DNA of 64,000 nt from an uncultured Clostridia bacterium (lineage in GTDB: Bacteria > Bacillota > Clostridia > Oscillospirales > Ruminococcaceae), in NCBI GenBank assembly GCA_947589215.1, contig CANQCL010000001.1, positions 124,001 through 188,000 of the forward strand. Reading direction: 5' to 3'. Positions within the stretch are counted from its first letter, which is position 1; the number at the start of each line of letters is the position of its first letter. A program made the position numbers and the translations under genes. Below, piece by piece: positions 39,893 through 47,719 of the stretch. The notes beneath the pieces are model-generated. The model worked only from the letters and a program-made list of their open reading frames with translations, searched no databases and was not told where the DNA came from.

Positions 39893-40096
39893 ATGGCTTT
39901 TGAAGTTAAAAGAGATACTATTATCGGCGATGTTCTTGACGCCGACAAAGATACTGCGCCTTTCTTTTTGGAAATGGGTATGCACTGTCTCGGCTGTCCT
40001 TCATCAAGAGGAGAAACTATCGAACAGGCTTGCGCTGTTCACGGTGTTGACGCAGACGAGCTTGTTGAAAAGCTGAACGCACATTTCGGCAACTAA
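39893..40096 (+). CDS. DUF1858-domain small protein
   Basis: 67 residues, one DUF1858 domain: VKRDTIIGDVLDADKDTAPF, FLEMGMHCLGCPSSRGETIE, QACAVHGVDADELVEKLNAH. The CLGCP motif (Cys33 and Cys36) is the conserved pair of this family, which is also found at the N-terminus of ScdA/YtfE-type di-iron proteins and next to hybrid-cluster proteins; a redox or metal role is likely but unproved. RBS AAAGGATG. Own promoter and own terminator, so expressed alone. Confidence 0.88.
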   Translation: MAFEVKRDTIIGDVLDADKDTAPFFLEMGMHCLGCPSSRGETIEQACAVHGVDADELVEKLNAHFGN

Positions 40097-40110
40097 AACC
40101 AAAACTACGA

Positions 40111-40140
40111 GGGCGGCAGTTGTGCCGCCCTTAAATTTTT
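40111..40140 (+). terminator. Terminator after the DUF1858 gene
   Basis: GGGCGGCA/TGCCGCCC stem (40111-40130, 4-nt loop) followed by TTAAATTTTTT. Confidence 0.88.
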
Positions 40141-40155
40141 TACAGGATACAAACT

Positions 40156-40848
40156 ATGATAAACTTAGACAACAGATTAAAGCAGTGCGCCGAATTTGTA
40201 TCGGGGAAAGGCTGTGCTGTAGACGTGGGTACGGACCACGCATATCTTGCGGTTTACTTGATTACAAGCGGTATTTGCAAAAAGGTCATCGCCTGCGATT
40301 TAAGAGAAGGACCTTTGCAAAGTGCAAAAGCGCATATCCATAACGAAGGCTTAGATGGTACAATTCAAACTGTTCTTTCCGACGGTCTTGACAATATTTC
40401 TCCCGACGGCGTAAGCGACATAATAATTGCAGGTATGGGCGGAGAGCTTATAGCAAGAATAATCTCAAGGGCTGAGTGGATAAAGAAAAATAAAGTAAAC
40501 CTAATTCTTCAGCCTATGACAAAAGCAAGCGACCTTAGAAAATACCTTTTTGAAAACGGATTTATAATAAATAGCGAAAAAGCCGTTAGAAGCGAGCCGT
40601 TTATATATTCTGTGATAAATGCCCAATACTCTGAGGCTTTTGTAACTTACGAGGACTATGAGATTTATATAGGCGGTCTTGATTTTAACAATAAACTCGA
40701 CAGAGAATATTTGCAAAATCAAGCAAACAGACTTATAATTGCCGGGCAGGGAATGTTAAGATCCGAAAACAAAAGTGATAATATTATAAACAAAGGCAAA
40801 GAAAAAATACGGCTTGGAAACATCATTTCAAACAAGCTTAAAACTTAG
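40156..40848 (+). CDS. trmK: tRNA (adenine22-N1)-methyltransferase TrmK
   Basis: 230 residues: LDNRLKQCAEFVSGKGCAVD, VGTDHAYLAVYLITSGICKK, VIACDLREGPLQSAKAHIHN, DIIIAGMGGELIARIISR and LILQPMTKASDLRKYLFENG. These are the SAM-binding and catalytic motifs of the TrmK/YqfN family, which methylates A22 of bacterial tRNAs. It is followed after 14 bp by the nif3-type gene, the same pairing as yqfN-yqfO in Bacillus. Confidence 0.95.
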   Translation: MINLDNRLKQCAEFVSGKGCAVDVGTDHAYLAVYLITSGICKKVIACDLREGPLQSAKAHIHNEGLDGTIQTVLSDGLDNISPDGVSDIIIAGMGGELIARIISRAEWIKKNKVNLILQPMTKASDLRKYLFENGFIINSEKAVRSEPFIYSVINAQYSEAFVTYEDYEIYIGGLDFNNKLDREYLQNQANRLIIAGQGMLRSENKSDNIINKGKEKIRLGNIISNKLKT

Positions 40849-40862
40849 AGAGGACTAAACTT

Positions 40863-41627
40863 ATGGCAAAGGTAAATGACATTTACAAGGTTTTAGATGA
40901 GCTTGCTCCGTTTTCTTCTCAAGTATCTTGGGATAACAGCGGAGTTTTGACAGGGAGCTTATCAAACAAGGCAAAAAGAATTATGCTCACTTTAGACATT
41001 ACATACGAAACGGCTGTTGAGGCTCACAACTTCGGTGCTGACCTCGTTATTTCTCACCACCCAGTTATATTCTCGCCTTTAAAGCGGCTTGATGAAAACA
41101 ACCCTGCTGTGATTTTATCAAAGCACAACATAACCGCCATTTGTATGCACACAAATTTCGATATCGCAAACGGCGGTATGAATGATATTTTATGCGAAAA
41201 GCTGGGGCTTTCTCCGAACGAGGGAGAAGTCCTGAACGAAAATGATAATATAGGCAGAATATGCTGTCTTTCAAAGCCGGCTGATGTTCCGACCATTGCA
41301 AAATGGGTCAAAGACGCTCTCGGCTGCAAAGCGTTGAGATATAGTGACACAGGCAGGGAAGTATCAAAAGTGGGTATTTGTTCGGGCTCAGGAGCGGAAT
41401 ACTTCGCTGACGCACTTGAAAAAGGCTGTCAGCTTCTGATAACGGGAGACATAAAGCATCACGACTTTATTGACGCTCACAATGCAGGTATCTCATTGAT
41501 AGACGCTGGGCATTTTTACACGGAAAATATTTTTTACGACAAACTTAAAGCATATCTGCTTAGCAGGTTTCCCGAATTAGAGATAAAAGTCAGCGAAAAG
41601 AACATTGATATTGTAAATGTAATTTAA
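40863..41627 (+). CDS. Nif3-like dinuclear metal centre protein (YqfO type)
   Basis: 254 residues without the middle insertion found in longer YqfO proteins. Metal ligands: ADLVISHHPVIFSPLKRL (HH at about 63-64), AICMHTNFDIANGGMNDIL (His and Asp) and ISLIDAGHFYTENIF (His and Glu). Forms hexameric rings with a di-metal site; enzymatic role unresolved. Overlap of function with TrmK is not known, but the gene pair is conserved. Confidence 0.94.
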   Translation: MAKVNDIYKVLDELAPFSSQVSWDNSGVLTGSLSNKAKRIMLTLDITYETAVEAHNFGADLVISHHPVIFSPLKRLDENNPAVILSKHNITAICMHTNFDIANGGMNDILCEKLGLSPNEGEVLNENDNIGRICCLSKPADVPTIAKWVKDALGCKALRYSDTGREVSKVGICSGSGAEYFADALEKGCQLLITGDIKHHDFIDAHNAGISLIDAGHFYTENIFYDKLKAYLLSRFPELEIKVSEKNIDIVNVI

Positions 41628-41656
41628 TTGCAAACAGACGGCTTTTGTGTTATACT
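41628..41656 (+). promoter_or_regulatory. Promoter of the DUF308 gene
   Basis: TTGCAA (41628-41633) and TATACT (41651-41656), 17-bp spacing, 42 bp upstream of the ATG. Confidence 0.65.
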
Positions 41657-41697
41657 TTAAAAAGAAATAAATTCAGAAACGAAACGAGGACATTATA

Positions 41698-42279
41698 ATG
41701 AAACTTTTAGAAAGAATCAGACGTATGGAGCTTCTTATGGCGGTGATAAGCCTTGTGCTCGGAATTATAATGGTTATTTTTCCGCAAAAGACTATGAGCG
41801 TTATCTGCTACGTTATAGCAGGGGCGATCCTCCTTTACGGAGTTATAGATATAATAAGCTATTTTACCTCAAAGTCTTACGAGGGAAATTTCAGCCTAAC
41901 TCTGTTAAGAGGCGTAGTTGCATCGGTGATAGGAATAATAATTTTCATCAGACCGGCTTATCTGTCAACATTTATTCCTATTGTTTTGGGAATACTCCTT
42001 ATCATAGACGGCATTACCTCAATACAGAAGTCGGTTTTTCTGAAAAACAACAACGTATATTTCTGGCACATCAGTATGATAGAATCTATTCTAACGCTTG
42101 CACTGGGCATCTTTGTACTTATCAATCCGCTTTCAGCACAGACGGCTATAATTATTTGTTTGGGTATCTCATTCATCTGGTACGGAATAACAAGCGTTTG
42201 GAACTATCTTTATGTTCAGAAGAAAATCAACTTTATAAGAGAAGCCGAGTTAAAAAACGAGATTATAGATATCGACTAA
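41698..42279 (+). CDS. DUF308/HdeD-family membrane protein
   Basis: 193 residues with six hydrophobic helices in three pairs (about 12-31, 36-55, 66-84, 88-106, 122-140, 145-165), each pair with the LGIIMVIFPQKTM or LGIFVLINPLSAQ turn typical of DUF308/HdeD proteins. In enterobacteria HdeD aids acid resistance at high density; elsewhere the role is unknown. RBS CGAGGA. Ends in a short basic cytosolic tail before a strong terminator. Confidence 0.88.
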   Translation: MKLLERIRRMELLMAVISLVLGIIMVIFPQKTMSVICYVIAGAILLYGVIDIISYFTSKSYEGNFSLTLLRGVVASVIGIIIFIRPAYLSTFIPIVLGILLIIDGITSIQKSVFLKNNNVYFWHISMIESILTLALGIFVLINPLSAQTAIIICLGISFIWYGITSVWNYLYVQKKINFIREAELKNEIIDID

Positions 42280-42293
42280 AGCGAATGCAAAAT

Positions 42294-42326
42294 AAGAACC
42301 TCCGCCCAAACAGCGGAGGTTCTTTT
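42294..42326. terminator. Bidirectional terminator between DUF308 and acyltransferase genes
   Basis: AAGAACCTCCGC (42294-42305) pairs perfectly with GCGGAGGTTCTT (42313-42324), 12 bp with a 7-nt loop, and TTTTA follows on plus. Confidence 0.88.
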
Positions 42327-43464
42327 ATGTACTTCTACTATTTATTTTTATATTACATAAAATCAGTATTCTTTTAAACAGCCATACTGCCGCAAAAGAA
42401 ATTACCAAAACAGCAAGCGAAAACCATAGAACTCCGAAAACGCCGCCGTACTTATAAGGGTCAAGCCTTAGCTTAACCATAAAAACCTTAATAGGTATAA
42501 TGTGAACAAGGTAAATGCCGAACGAGCAGACATCAACCTGTTTTATTATTTTAAACAGCACACCGCTTTTTGCATTGCGCAGTGAATAAAAAAGTGAAAA
42601 TACACCTAAAGCTATAAGCAAAAATCCGGGAGAGCTGTTAAAGCTGTAAAGCACATAGCAAATTGATTTAACAGTCTCATTATAAACTGTTTTTTCAAGC
42701 AAAACGAAAAAAGAAATAAAAACAATTCCGCTGATTATCAAAATAATACTGATAATTGGTTTTATTTTAATAAATTCCTTATGAACTGCGTACCCCAAAA
42801 ACAGATACAGCGGCCATATCTTTTGAATGAAAATATAAAACGCAGGATTGCTTATATCCTGTAAATCCGAACTCAGACTTCCGCTTTGATTTAGTAAAAT
42901 AGACTTGATAATTCCATTAAACGCAATATCAAAAGCTATCAGAAAAACGCCAAAAAGCACTATGAGATATAGCATATCCTTTTTGTTTGTATTCGCTGTG
43001 ATTTTTCTGAAAATGGGAAGCATTAGGTATATTGCTATAACCATATACAAATACCACATATGTACCCAAGATTTATTTAACGCCGCATTTTTAAGTCCGT
43101 TAGCAAAAGTGTAAAGCGTTATGCTTTCACCCGAAAGCAAAGCGTCTATAAGCTCAAACAGTACCGAGAAAACCACAATGGCAATAACCATTCTCAGAAT
43201 GTACTTGCCAAATATTTTTTTATAAGTAATATTTCTTGCAGGGTCGAGAAGAAGCGCTCCTGTAATCATAACAAAACAGGGAACTGCCCAATTCATAACA
43301 TACTGGATAATCAAAGAAATGTTCATTTGATTATCGTTTATTACAAAAATACCGTCAGAGGCAAGTGAGCAGGAGTATTTAAAGCAATGAAGTACGACTA
43401 TGCACACGCACGCCAATACCCTTAATTCGCTAAGATAACCTATTTGTTTACTGTTTTCACTCAT
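42325..43464 (-). CDS. Acyltransferase family 3 (OafA/WecH-like) membrane protein
   Basis: 379 residues, about ten membrane helices. ELRVLACVCIVVLHCFKYSC carries the conserved R and H of acyltransferase-3, with NWAVPCFVMITGALLLDPAR (PxFxxxSG-like) and KSWVHMWYLYMVIAIYLMLP. These enzymes O-acetylate surface sugars or cell-wall polymers. It lies 9 bp downstream of the Thr-rich lipoprotein gene stop on the same strand, so it may acetylate a product of this surface island. Confidence 0.92.
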   Translation of the reverse strand: MSENSKQIGYLSELRVLACVCIVVLHCFKYSCSLASDGIFVINDNQMNISLIIQYVMNWAVPCFVMITGALLLDPARNITYKKIFGKYILRMVIAIVVFSVLFELIDALLSGESITLYTFANGLKNAALNKSWVHMWYLYMVIAIYLMLPIFRKITANTNKKDMLYLIVLFGVFLIAFDIAFNGIIKSILLNQSGSLSSDLQDISNPAFYIFIQKIWPLYLFLGYAVHKEFIKIKPIISIILIISGIVFISFFVLLEKTVYNETVKSICYVLYSFNSSPGFLLIALGVFSLFYSLRNAKSGVLFKIIKQVDVCSFGIYLVHIIPIKVFMVKLRLDPYKYGGVFGVLWFSLAVLVISFAAVWLFKRILILCNIKINSRST

Positions 43465-43473
43465 ATGTATGTA

Positions 43474-43833
43474 TTAATATAATGCCGCATCGTTGCCGAC
43501 GCATCCGCCGTTTTGATCCTGAACTCTGACCTCAGTCGAGGTTTGATTTTCAGTAGTTTGTTCGGCTTTGTATTCTGTTGTATATACTTCAGTTGTAGTA
43601 GTTGCTTCTTTACTGCTTGTTTTCTTCGGCTGCTTGGTCTTGCTTTTTGTCTTATCTTGCTTAGCTGACGAAGAGGTCGTCGTTGTGGTTGTAGTCGTAG
43701 TTGTAGTAGTTGTAGAAGCAGTACTGCTGTTTGTTTTTGCATCAGAGGCTGAATTATTTTCACCGCACCCTGCAAAAACTATACAAGACATTAAAATAAG
43801 TGCGGAAACTAACGCCAATTTACCTTTAAACAT
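43474..43833 (-). CDS. Thr-rich lipoprotein of unknown function
   Basis: 119 residues from the ATG at 43833 (GAGGTAATGCAT spacing); the ATG two codons earlier overlaps the upstream stop. Lipobox VFAGCGEN. The body is low complexity: 13 consecutive Thr flanked by Ser/Thr, then Lys/Ser and Thr/Glu runs, ending NGGCVGNDAALY. Looks like an extended, possibly O-glycosylated wall-spanning stalk with a short conserved C-terminal tip. No enzyme motif. Follows the LRR-transglutaminase gene with a few bases of gap. Confidence 0.72.
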   Translation of the reverse strand: MFKGKLALVSALILMSCIVFAGCGENNSASDAKTNSSTASTTTTTTTTTTTTTSSSAKQDKTKSKTKQPKKTSSKEATTTTEVYTTEYKAEQTTENQTSTEVRVQDQNGGCVGNDAALY

Positions 43834-43838
43834 ATGCA

Positions 43839-45047
43839 TTACCTCATTATTTTATTTAATTTATATTTCCAATGCTTTCCGTCGCCGACGATATAGCCGT
43901 TATCCTGCCAATGATACTGAAATTTATATCCGCTTTTTCCTGTTTCGTATTCAAAATCGGGGTCGAACACATAAGTTTCGCCGGCTATTTTAATCAAAAC
44001 CCAAGAGTGCGGTATCCAATTTCCCGAATTGCTTACAACTGATCCCGACGCCTGTTTAGCGTCATAACCTAAAAGCTTGGCAAGCACTGTGAATTTACCT
44101 GCCATAACATAACAGTTTCCCGCTGTGTGGGTAAAGCCGTAATTGGCAAAATAATCTGTTCCCAAACTTGAATTTGTAGTAGTTTTGACCCAAGTCATCT
44201 TGCTGTACTTAAAAGCTGTATGTAAATCTCTGCCTATCTTATCAAGAATTTTAACGCCCTTTTTTTCTGCAGGCGTAGGTTTATTTGAAATATTATAATA
44301 AGTCAAAACCGTTTTGCGTTTGCTCCAACTGCCGTAATACTTTTCGCTGTCTATTGTTTTAAACGCTCTTACTTTTATGTAATACTTCTTATTTGGTTTC
44401 AGACCCTTTAAATTCGCCTTGTTTTTCTTTACATTGACCGTCTTTTTATTTTTAGTAAACTTCTTATTAGTTGCCGCCTTGACCTGATAGCCAGTCGCCT
44501 GATTTACCTTTTTCCATGATACATTGACTTTCTTTTTCTTTGCGTGTACCTTTAATTTAACCGGTTTTGCAAGCTTAACATAAGGCTTTGTTGCATTTGT
44601 CGGCGGTTCAGTTTTTTGCGTTGGATCAGTCGGCTGTGTGGGCTTTGCAGGTTCTTCTAAGATTTCGCATTTTATATTATGCTCTGCCGCATATTGCTCG
44701 GCATAACTGCCCTTATAACACTTTATAGTCAACGATTGCTCTATACCTTCAAACGCCTCATCACCGATTTTTACAACACTGTTCGGTATCTTAATACTTG
44801 TTAAGCTTTCACAGTCCTTAAACGTTCCGTCTAAAATTCCCGTGACAGCCTTTTCGTCAATTTCCTCAGGGATATCAAGTTCTGCCGCACTGCCGTTATA
44901 CGCGGTTATTTCAACTGTTCCTGCATCTGATATATGATATTCAAAATCGCTGTAGCTCTCAGCCGATGCCGACACTGCCGGCAGTATTCCAACTAAGCCC
45001 GCAGCCAAAGCGATCGCTGTCAGCAAACTAAAAACTCTTTTAATCAT
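43839..45047 (-). CDS. Secreted LRR-fibronectin III-transglutaminase-like protein
   Basis: 402 residues. Signal peptide (1-29, ASA cleavage region). BspA-type leucine-rich repeat (about 35-130: GTFKDCESLTSIKIPNSVVK). Pro/Thr linker (130-155). A Lys-rich Fn3 domain (about 158-250: KKKVNVSWKKVNQATGYQVK). C-terminal transglutaminase-like cysteine protease fold with Cys in GNCYVMAGKFTVLAKLLGYD, His in IPHSWVLIK and Asp in YVFDPDFEYE. Candidate surface peptidase or cross-linker; substrate unknown. Fn3 nearly matches that of the GH5 at 60007. Confidence 0.88.
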   Translation of the reverse strand: MIKRVFSLLTAIALAAGLVGILPAVSASAESYSDFEYHISDAGTVEITAYNGSAAELDIPEEIDEKAVTGILDGTFKDCESLTSIKIPNSVVKIGDEAFEGIEQSLTIKCYKGSYAEQYAAEHNIKCEILEEPAKPTQPTDPTQKTEPPTNATKPYVKLAKPVKLKVHAKKKKVNVSWKKVNQATGYQVKAATNKKFTKNKKTVNVKKNKANLKGLKPNKKYYIKVRAFKTIDSEKYYGSWSKRKTVLTYYNISNKPTPAEKKGVKILDKIGRDLHTAFKYSKMTWVKTTTNSSLGTDYFANYGFTHTAGNCYVMAGKFTVLAKLLGYDAKQASGSVVSNSGNWIPHSWVLIKIAGETYVFDPDFEYETGKSGYKFQYHWQDNGYIVGDGKHWKYKLNKIMR

Positions 45048-45153
45048 TTTGTGCCTCCGTTAAGCTTACCTTTTACCACATTTACGGAAATTATAACACC
45101 ATGTGTGTTTTTTGTCAAATCAAGTATAAATACACTGTATATCAAAGAAAAAT

Positions 45154-45186
45154 AAATACCTCTGTCATATGCACAGAGGTATTTTA
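45154..45186 (-). terminator. Terminator after the YD-like repeat gene
   Basis: AAATACCTCTGT (45154-45165) pairs with ACAGAGGTATTT (45173-45184); T-rich on the minus strand, right after the stop at 45193. Confidence 0.8.
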
Positions 45187-45192
45187 ATATTT

Positions 45193-46578
45193 TTATTTTA
45201 CTTTAATCTGTTTCACCTTGCTCAGCTTGCTGTAGACTTTTATTTCCTTACCCTTTTTATTTCTGTAGGAAGCATAGGTCTGTACTTTTACATAATAAGT
45301 TTTGTTCTTCTTTATTTTCTTGCTATTGATGTTCAGACTGTTTGTTTTAACATTTTTCTTAAACACATTTTTCTTAAAATTCTTATCTTTAGATACCTGA
45401 ACCTTATAGCCCCAAGCCTTCTTTAAATTTTTCCATGATACTTGAATATTCTTTGATTTGCTTTTCACCGAAATCTTTTTTATCTTAGAATTTTGCATAG
45501 CCTTATTTGCTGACTTTTTATCCTTTGCAACTGCTTTTGCACTGCGGATTGAAGAAATAGGCTTCATTGATTTTTTACTGCCTATCTTTGCATATTTCGC
45601 CTTTTCCCAATAACCGCCTTTTCCTTTTCCGGATATCATGTTTCCTTTTGAATCGTAAGAATATTTCATCCAACCAATTTCAGTCTCGTACTTAGTCTTA
45701 AAGTATGTTACATTTCCTTTTGAGTCATAAGTATACTTATCCCAGCTGCCCTCACTATCTCCATAATAAGTTTTGTTTCCTTTTGAATCATAACTATATT
45801 TTGTCCATACTCCATCGCTGTCTATGGTGTATGTTAAATTTCCCATGATATCATAAGTCGATTTGGACCAACTAGACCATTCTCCATTGGTATTTTTACA
45901 ATATTGTGTCTTTACTTTTCCATTATCATAATATGTATATTCAAAAGTTTCTGCAGCACCGCTTTCATATTCACATTTTATCACATTTCCAGATGAGTCG
46001 TATGTATACTTTCTCCATCCATCATTTTTGTCATTATCATAGAGTATATTGCCGTTTTCATCATAGATACATTTATACCAATCACCGTCACTGTCCTTTA
46101 AATCTTCTGTTTTTATTTTTCCGTTCGTATGATATGTATATTTTCTTTTTGACCAATAACCATAATTGTTCTCATTTGATATGCAGTTTCCATACGCATC
46201 ATACTTCAACTTTTCCCAAGAACCATCGCTTGACAAACAATATGTTTCATGTCCCTTTCTGTCATAAGAAAACTTATCCCATGTACCGTCGTTATTCTCA
46301 ATATACTCAGTCTTCTTTTGTCCATTGTTATAGTAAGTGTATTTATGTATTTGAGAATCACCATTTTTGTATTCTCTGTATATCTCGTTTCCTTTTGAAT
46401 CGTAAGTATACTTATCCCAGCCGTTATCTTTATCCTCATAATATGTACAAACATATCCTTTTGCCGGTTTCACAACACCATCACTATCTGAATCATCGCT
46501 TTCTGCTGACGAAGGCAAAACGCCAACTAAGCTGATTACCATAACTGACGCTGTTATCAAGTTTAGAATCCTTTTCAT
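45193..46578 (-). CDS. Secreted YD-like repeat protein with C-terminal Fn3 domain
   Basis: 461 residues. Signal peptide (1-26). About a dozen repeats of roughly 20 residues (about 40-320) with the core WDKYTYDSKGN, similar to YD repeats of Rhs/teneurin shells but shorter and without a toxic C-terminus. Then a Lys/Ser linker and a Lys-rich Fn3 domain (about 365-461: NIQVSWKNLKKAWGYKVQVS). Likely carbohydrate- or wall-binding surface protein. Promoter overlaps a palindromic operator that probably belongs to the divergent XRE regulator. Confidence 0.82.
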   Translation of the reverse strand: MKRILNLITASVMVISLVGVLPSSAESDDSDSDGVVKPAKGYVCTYYEDKDNGWDKYTYDSKGNEIYREYKNGDSQIHKYTYYNNGQKKTEYIENNDGTWDKFSYDRKGHETYCLSSDGSWEKLKYDAYGNCISNENNYGYWSKRKYTYHTNGKIKTEDLKDSDGDWYKCIYDENGNILYDNDKNDGWRKYTYDSSGNVIKCEYESGAAETFEYTYYDNGKVKTQYCKNTNGEWSSWSKSTYDIMGNLTYTIDSDGVWTKYSYDSKGNKTYYGDSEGSWDKYTYDSKGNVTYFKTKYETEIGWMKYSYDSKGNMISGKGKGGYWEKAKYAKIGSKKSMKPISSIRSAKAVAKDKKSANKAMQNSKIKKISVKSKSKNIQVSWKNLKKAWGYKVQVSKDKNFKKNVFKKNVKTNSLNINSKKIKKNKTYYVKVQTYASYRNKKGKEIKVYSKLSKVKQIKVK

Positions 46579-46626
46579 AATAATATTCCTCCTGTTTATT
46601 AGTTACGATTTTGTAAACTTATTTTT

Positions 46627-46677
46627 TGTTACAAAACGTAACATAAATATTGTAACACAATGTTACAATAAAGTCAA
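46627..46677 (-). promoter_or_regulatory. Promoter and twin GTTAC operators of the YD-like gene
   Basis: Minus promoter TTGACT (46672-46677) / TACAAT (46649-46654), 17 bp. The spacer is filled by TTGTAACACAATGTTACAA (46650-46668), and a second inverted repeat TGTTACAAAACGTAACA (46627-46643) lies just downstream. Both have 6-7 bp arms and 5-bp centres, so a bound repressor would occlude the promoter. Confidence 0.75.
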
Positions 46678-46725
46678 GAGGATTATTAATAAAGACGAAA
46701 AATGCAAGTTAACGGAGAAACGGTT

Positions 46726-46947
46726 ATGTGTATGCAGGGACTACAGCTTTTAAGAAAAGCCCGTAATTTAAGCCAACAGCAGGTGGCTTTTGATTTAAAC
46801 ATCACTCGCGAAGCCCTTTCTCACTATGAAAACGGCAGACGTGAACCAAGCCTTGATATGCTTGTAAAAATGTCTCGCTACTTTAACAAATCAATAGACT
46901 TTCTTATAACAGGAAAAGAATTCTCGAAAAAAGATAATAAAACATAA
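46726..46947 (+). CDS. XRE-family regulator, divergent from the YD-like gene
   Basis: 73 residues from the ATG at 46726 (CGGAG 8 nt upstream); an in-frame ATG at 46702 lacks a site. HTH: GLQLLRKARNLSQQQVAFDL, NITREALSHYENGRREPSLD, MLVKMSRYFNKSIDFLITGK. Probable ligand of the GTTAC palindromes at 46627-46668, repressing the surface-protein gene and itself. Terminated by a hairpin at 46955. Confidence 0.88.
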   Translation: MCMQGLQLLRKARNLSQQQVAFDLNITREALSHYENGRREPSLDMLVKMSRYFNKSIDFLITGKEFSKKDNKT

Positions 46948-46954
46948 AAAAACT

Positions 46955-46990
46955 AATCCGGGTACCATTTTGATATCCGGATTTTTATAT
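46955..46990 (+). terminator. Terminator after the XRE gene
   Basis: AATCCGGGTACC...ATATCCGGATTTTT stem (46955-46987). A near-identical hairpin lies at 47888-47918. Confidence 0.82.
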
Positions 46991-47032
46991 TTGTCAACGT
47001 AAGCATTAACCTTTAACTTTTTAATGTTACAA

Positions 47033-47719
47033 TTATCTTAATTTTATTCTTATTTTTTGAACACCGCCTGCATATGGGGCAATTTCATACGGATTAAATA
47101 TAACATACATATAGCTGTCTTTCAAATAATAATTATAATCTTTAATCCGCTGATTTTTTACAGTTTGTAGTGCATCTTCAAAATAATTATCCGGATAGGC
47201 TTCTATTTTTCGCCTAAACTTTGAAACTATTTTAGATTTAATCTTGGTTTTGTATTTACTCACTTTAGAAATATTAATTCGTTTACCAGTTTTTAAATTG
47301 AATGTATAACCTTTGATCAAATTGATTCCGTGTGCTCCGCCTGTATAATCATCATAAGTTTCTTTTATAGAAACAATATTTCCTTTATTATATGTCAATT
47401 TTAATATTGATCTAACATGATAACTCTCTGAGTCCGGTGCAATATCTTTTGCATAATTTAAAATGTTTGAAACATATTCCGACTGTATTTTCTTCAAATA
47501 GTTATTTATTTTTTTATAAGATTTTTTATTTCCTTTTATTATAGGTCTTTTTAATGTTATTTTACATATTTGCTTACCACTATCCGAATAATAAGTTTTG
47601 TTGAAAGATTTGTAACTAACCGCCGCATCACTTGCCGAAGCATTAACTGTCGGCAAAACTCCTGTTAAGCTGATAATCATTACTAATGTTGTAATTAAAC
47701 TGAAAATTCTTTTTTGCAT
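47033..47719 (-). CDS. Secreted DUF4163/DUF3298 (RsiV-like) domain protein
   Basis: 228 residues. Signal peptide (1-28, VNASAS) closely like those of the two neighbouring surface proteins. DUF4163 part (YKKINNYLKKIQSEYVSNIL, about 65-110) and DUF3298 part (DYTGGAHGINLIKGYTFNLK, then YVIFNPYEIAPYAGGVQKIR). The YTGGAHG and NPYEIAPYAxG motifs are those of the RsiV/PdaC extracytoplasmic domain, which binds lysozyme in RsiV. Here it is free-standing. RBS GGAGGA. Confidence 0.88.
   Translation of the reverse strand: MQKRIFSLITTLVMIISLTGVLPTVNASASDAAVSYKSFNKTYYSDSGKQICKITLKRPIIKGNKKSYKKINNYLKKIQSEYVSNILNYAKDIAPDSESYHVRSILKLTYNKGNIVSIKETYDDYTGGAHGINLIKGYTFNLKTGKRINISKVSKYKTKIKSKIVSKFRRKIEAYPDNYFEDALQTVKNQRIKDYNYYLKDSYMYVIFNPYEIAPYAGGVQKIRIKLR

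Noticed and set aside
43461-43993. Overlapping ORFs of 104 and 141 codons across the Thr-rich lipoprotein gene
   Set aside because: Frame shadows of the low-complexity Thr tract (poly-Val, Arg/Leu/Gln-rich), without signal or ribosome site.
45700-46450. Possible CRISPR array because of regular repeats of about 60-70 bp
   Set aside because: The repeats are imperfect, in frame and encode the YD-like WDKYTYDSKGN units; there are no unique spacers or cas genes.
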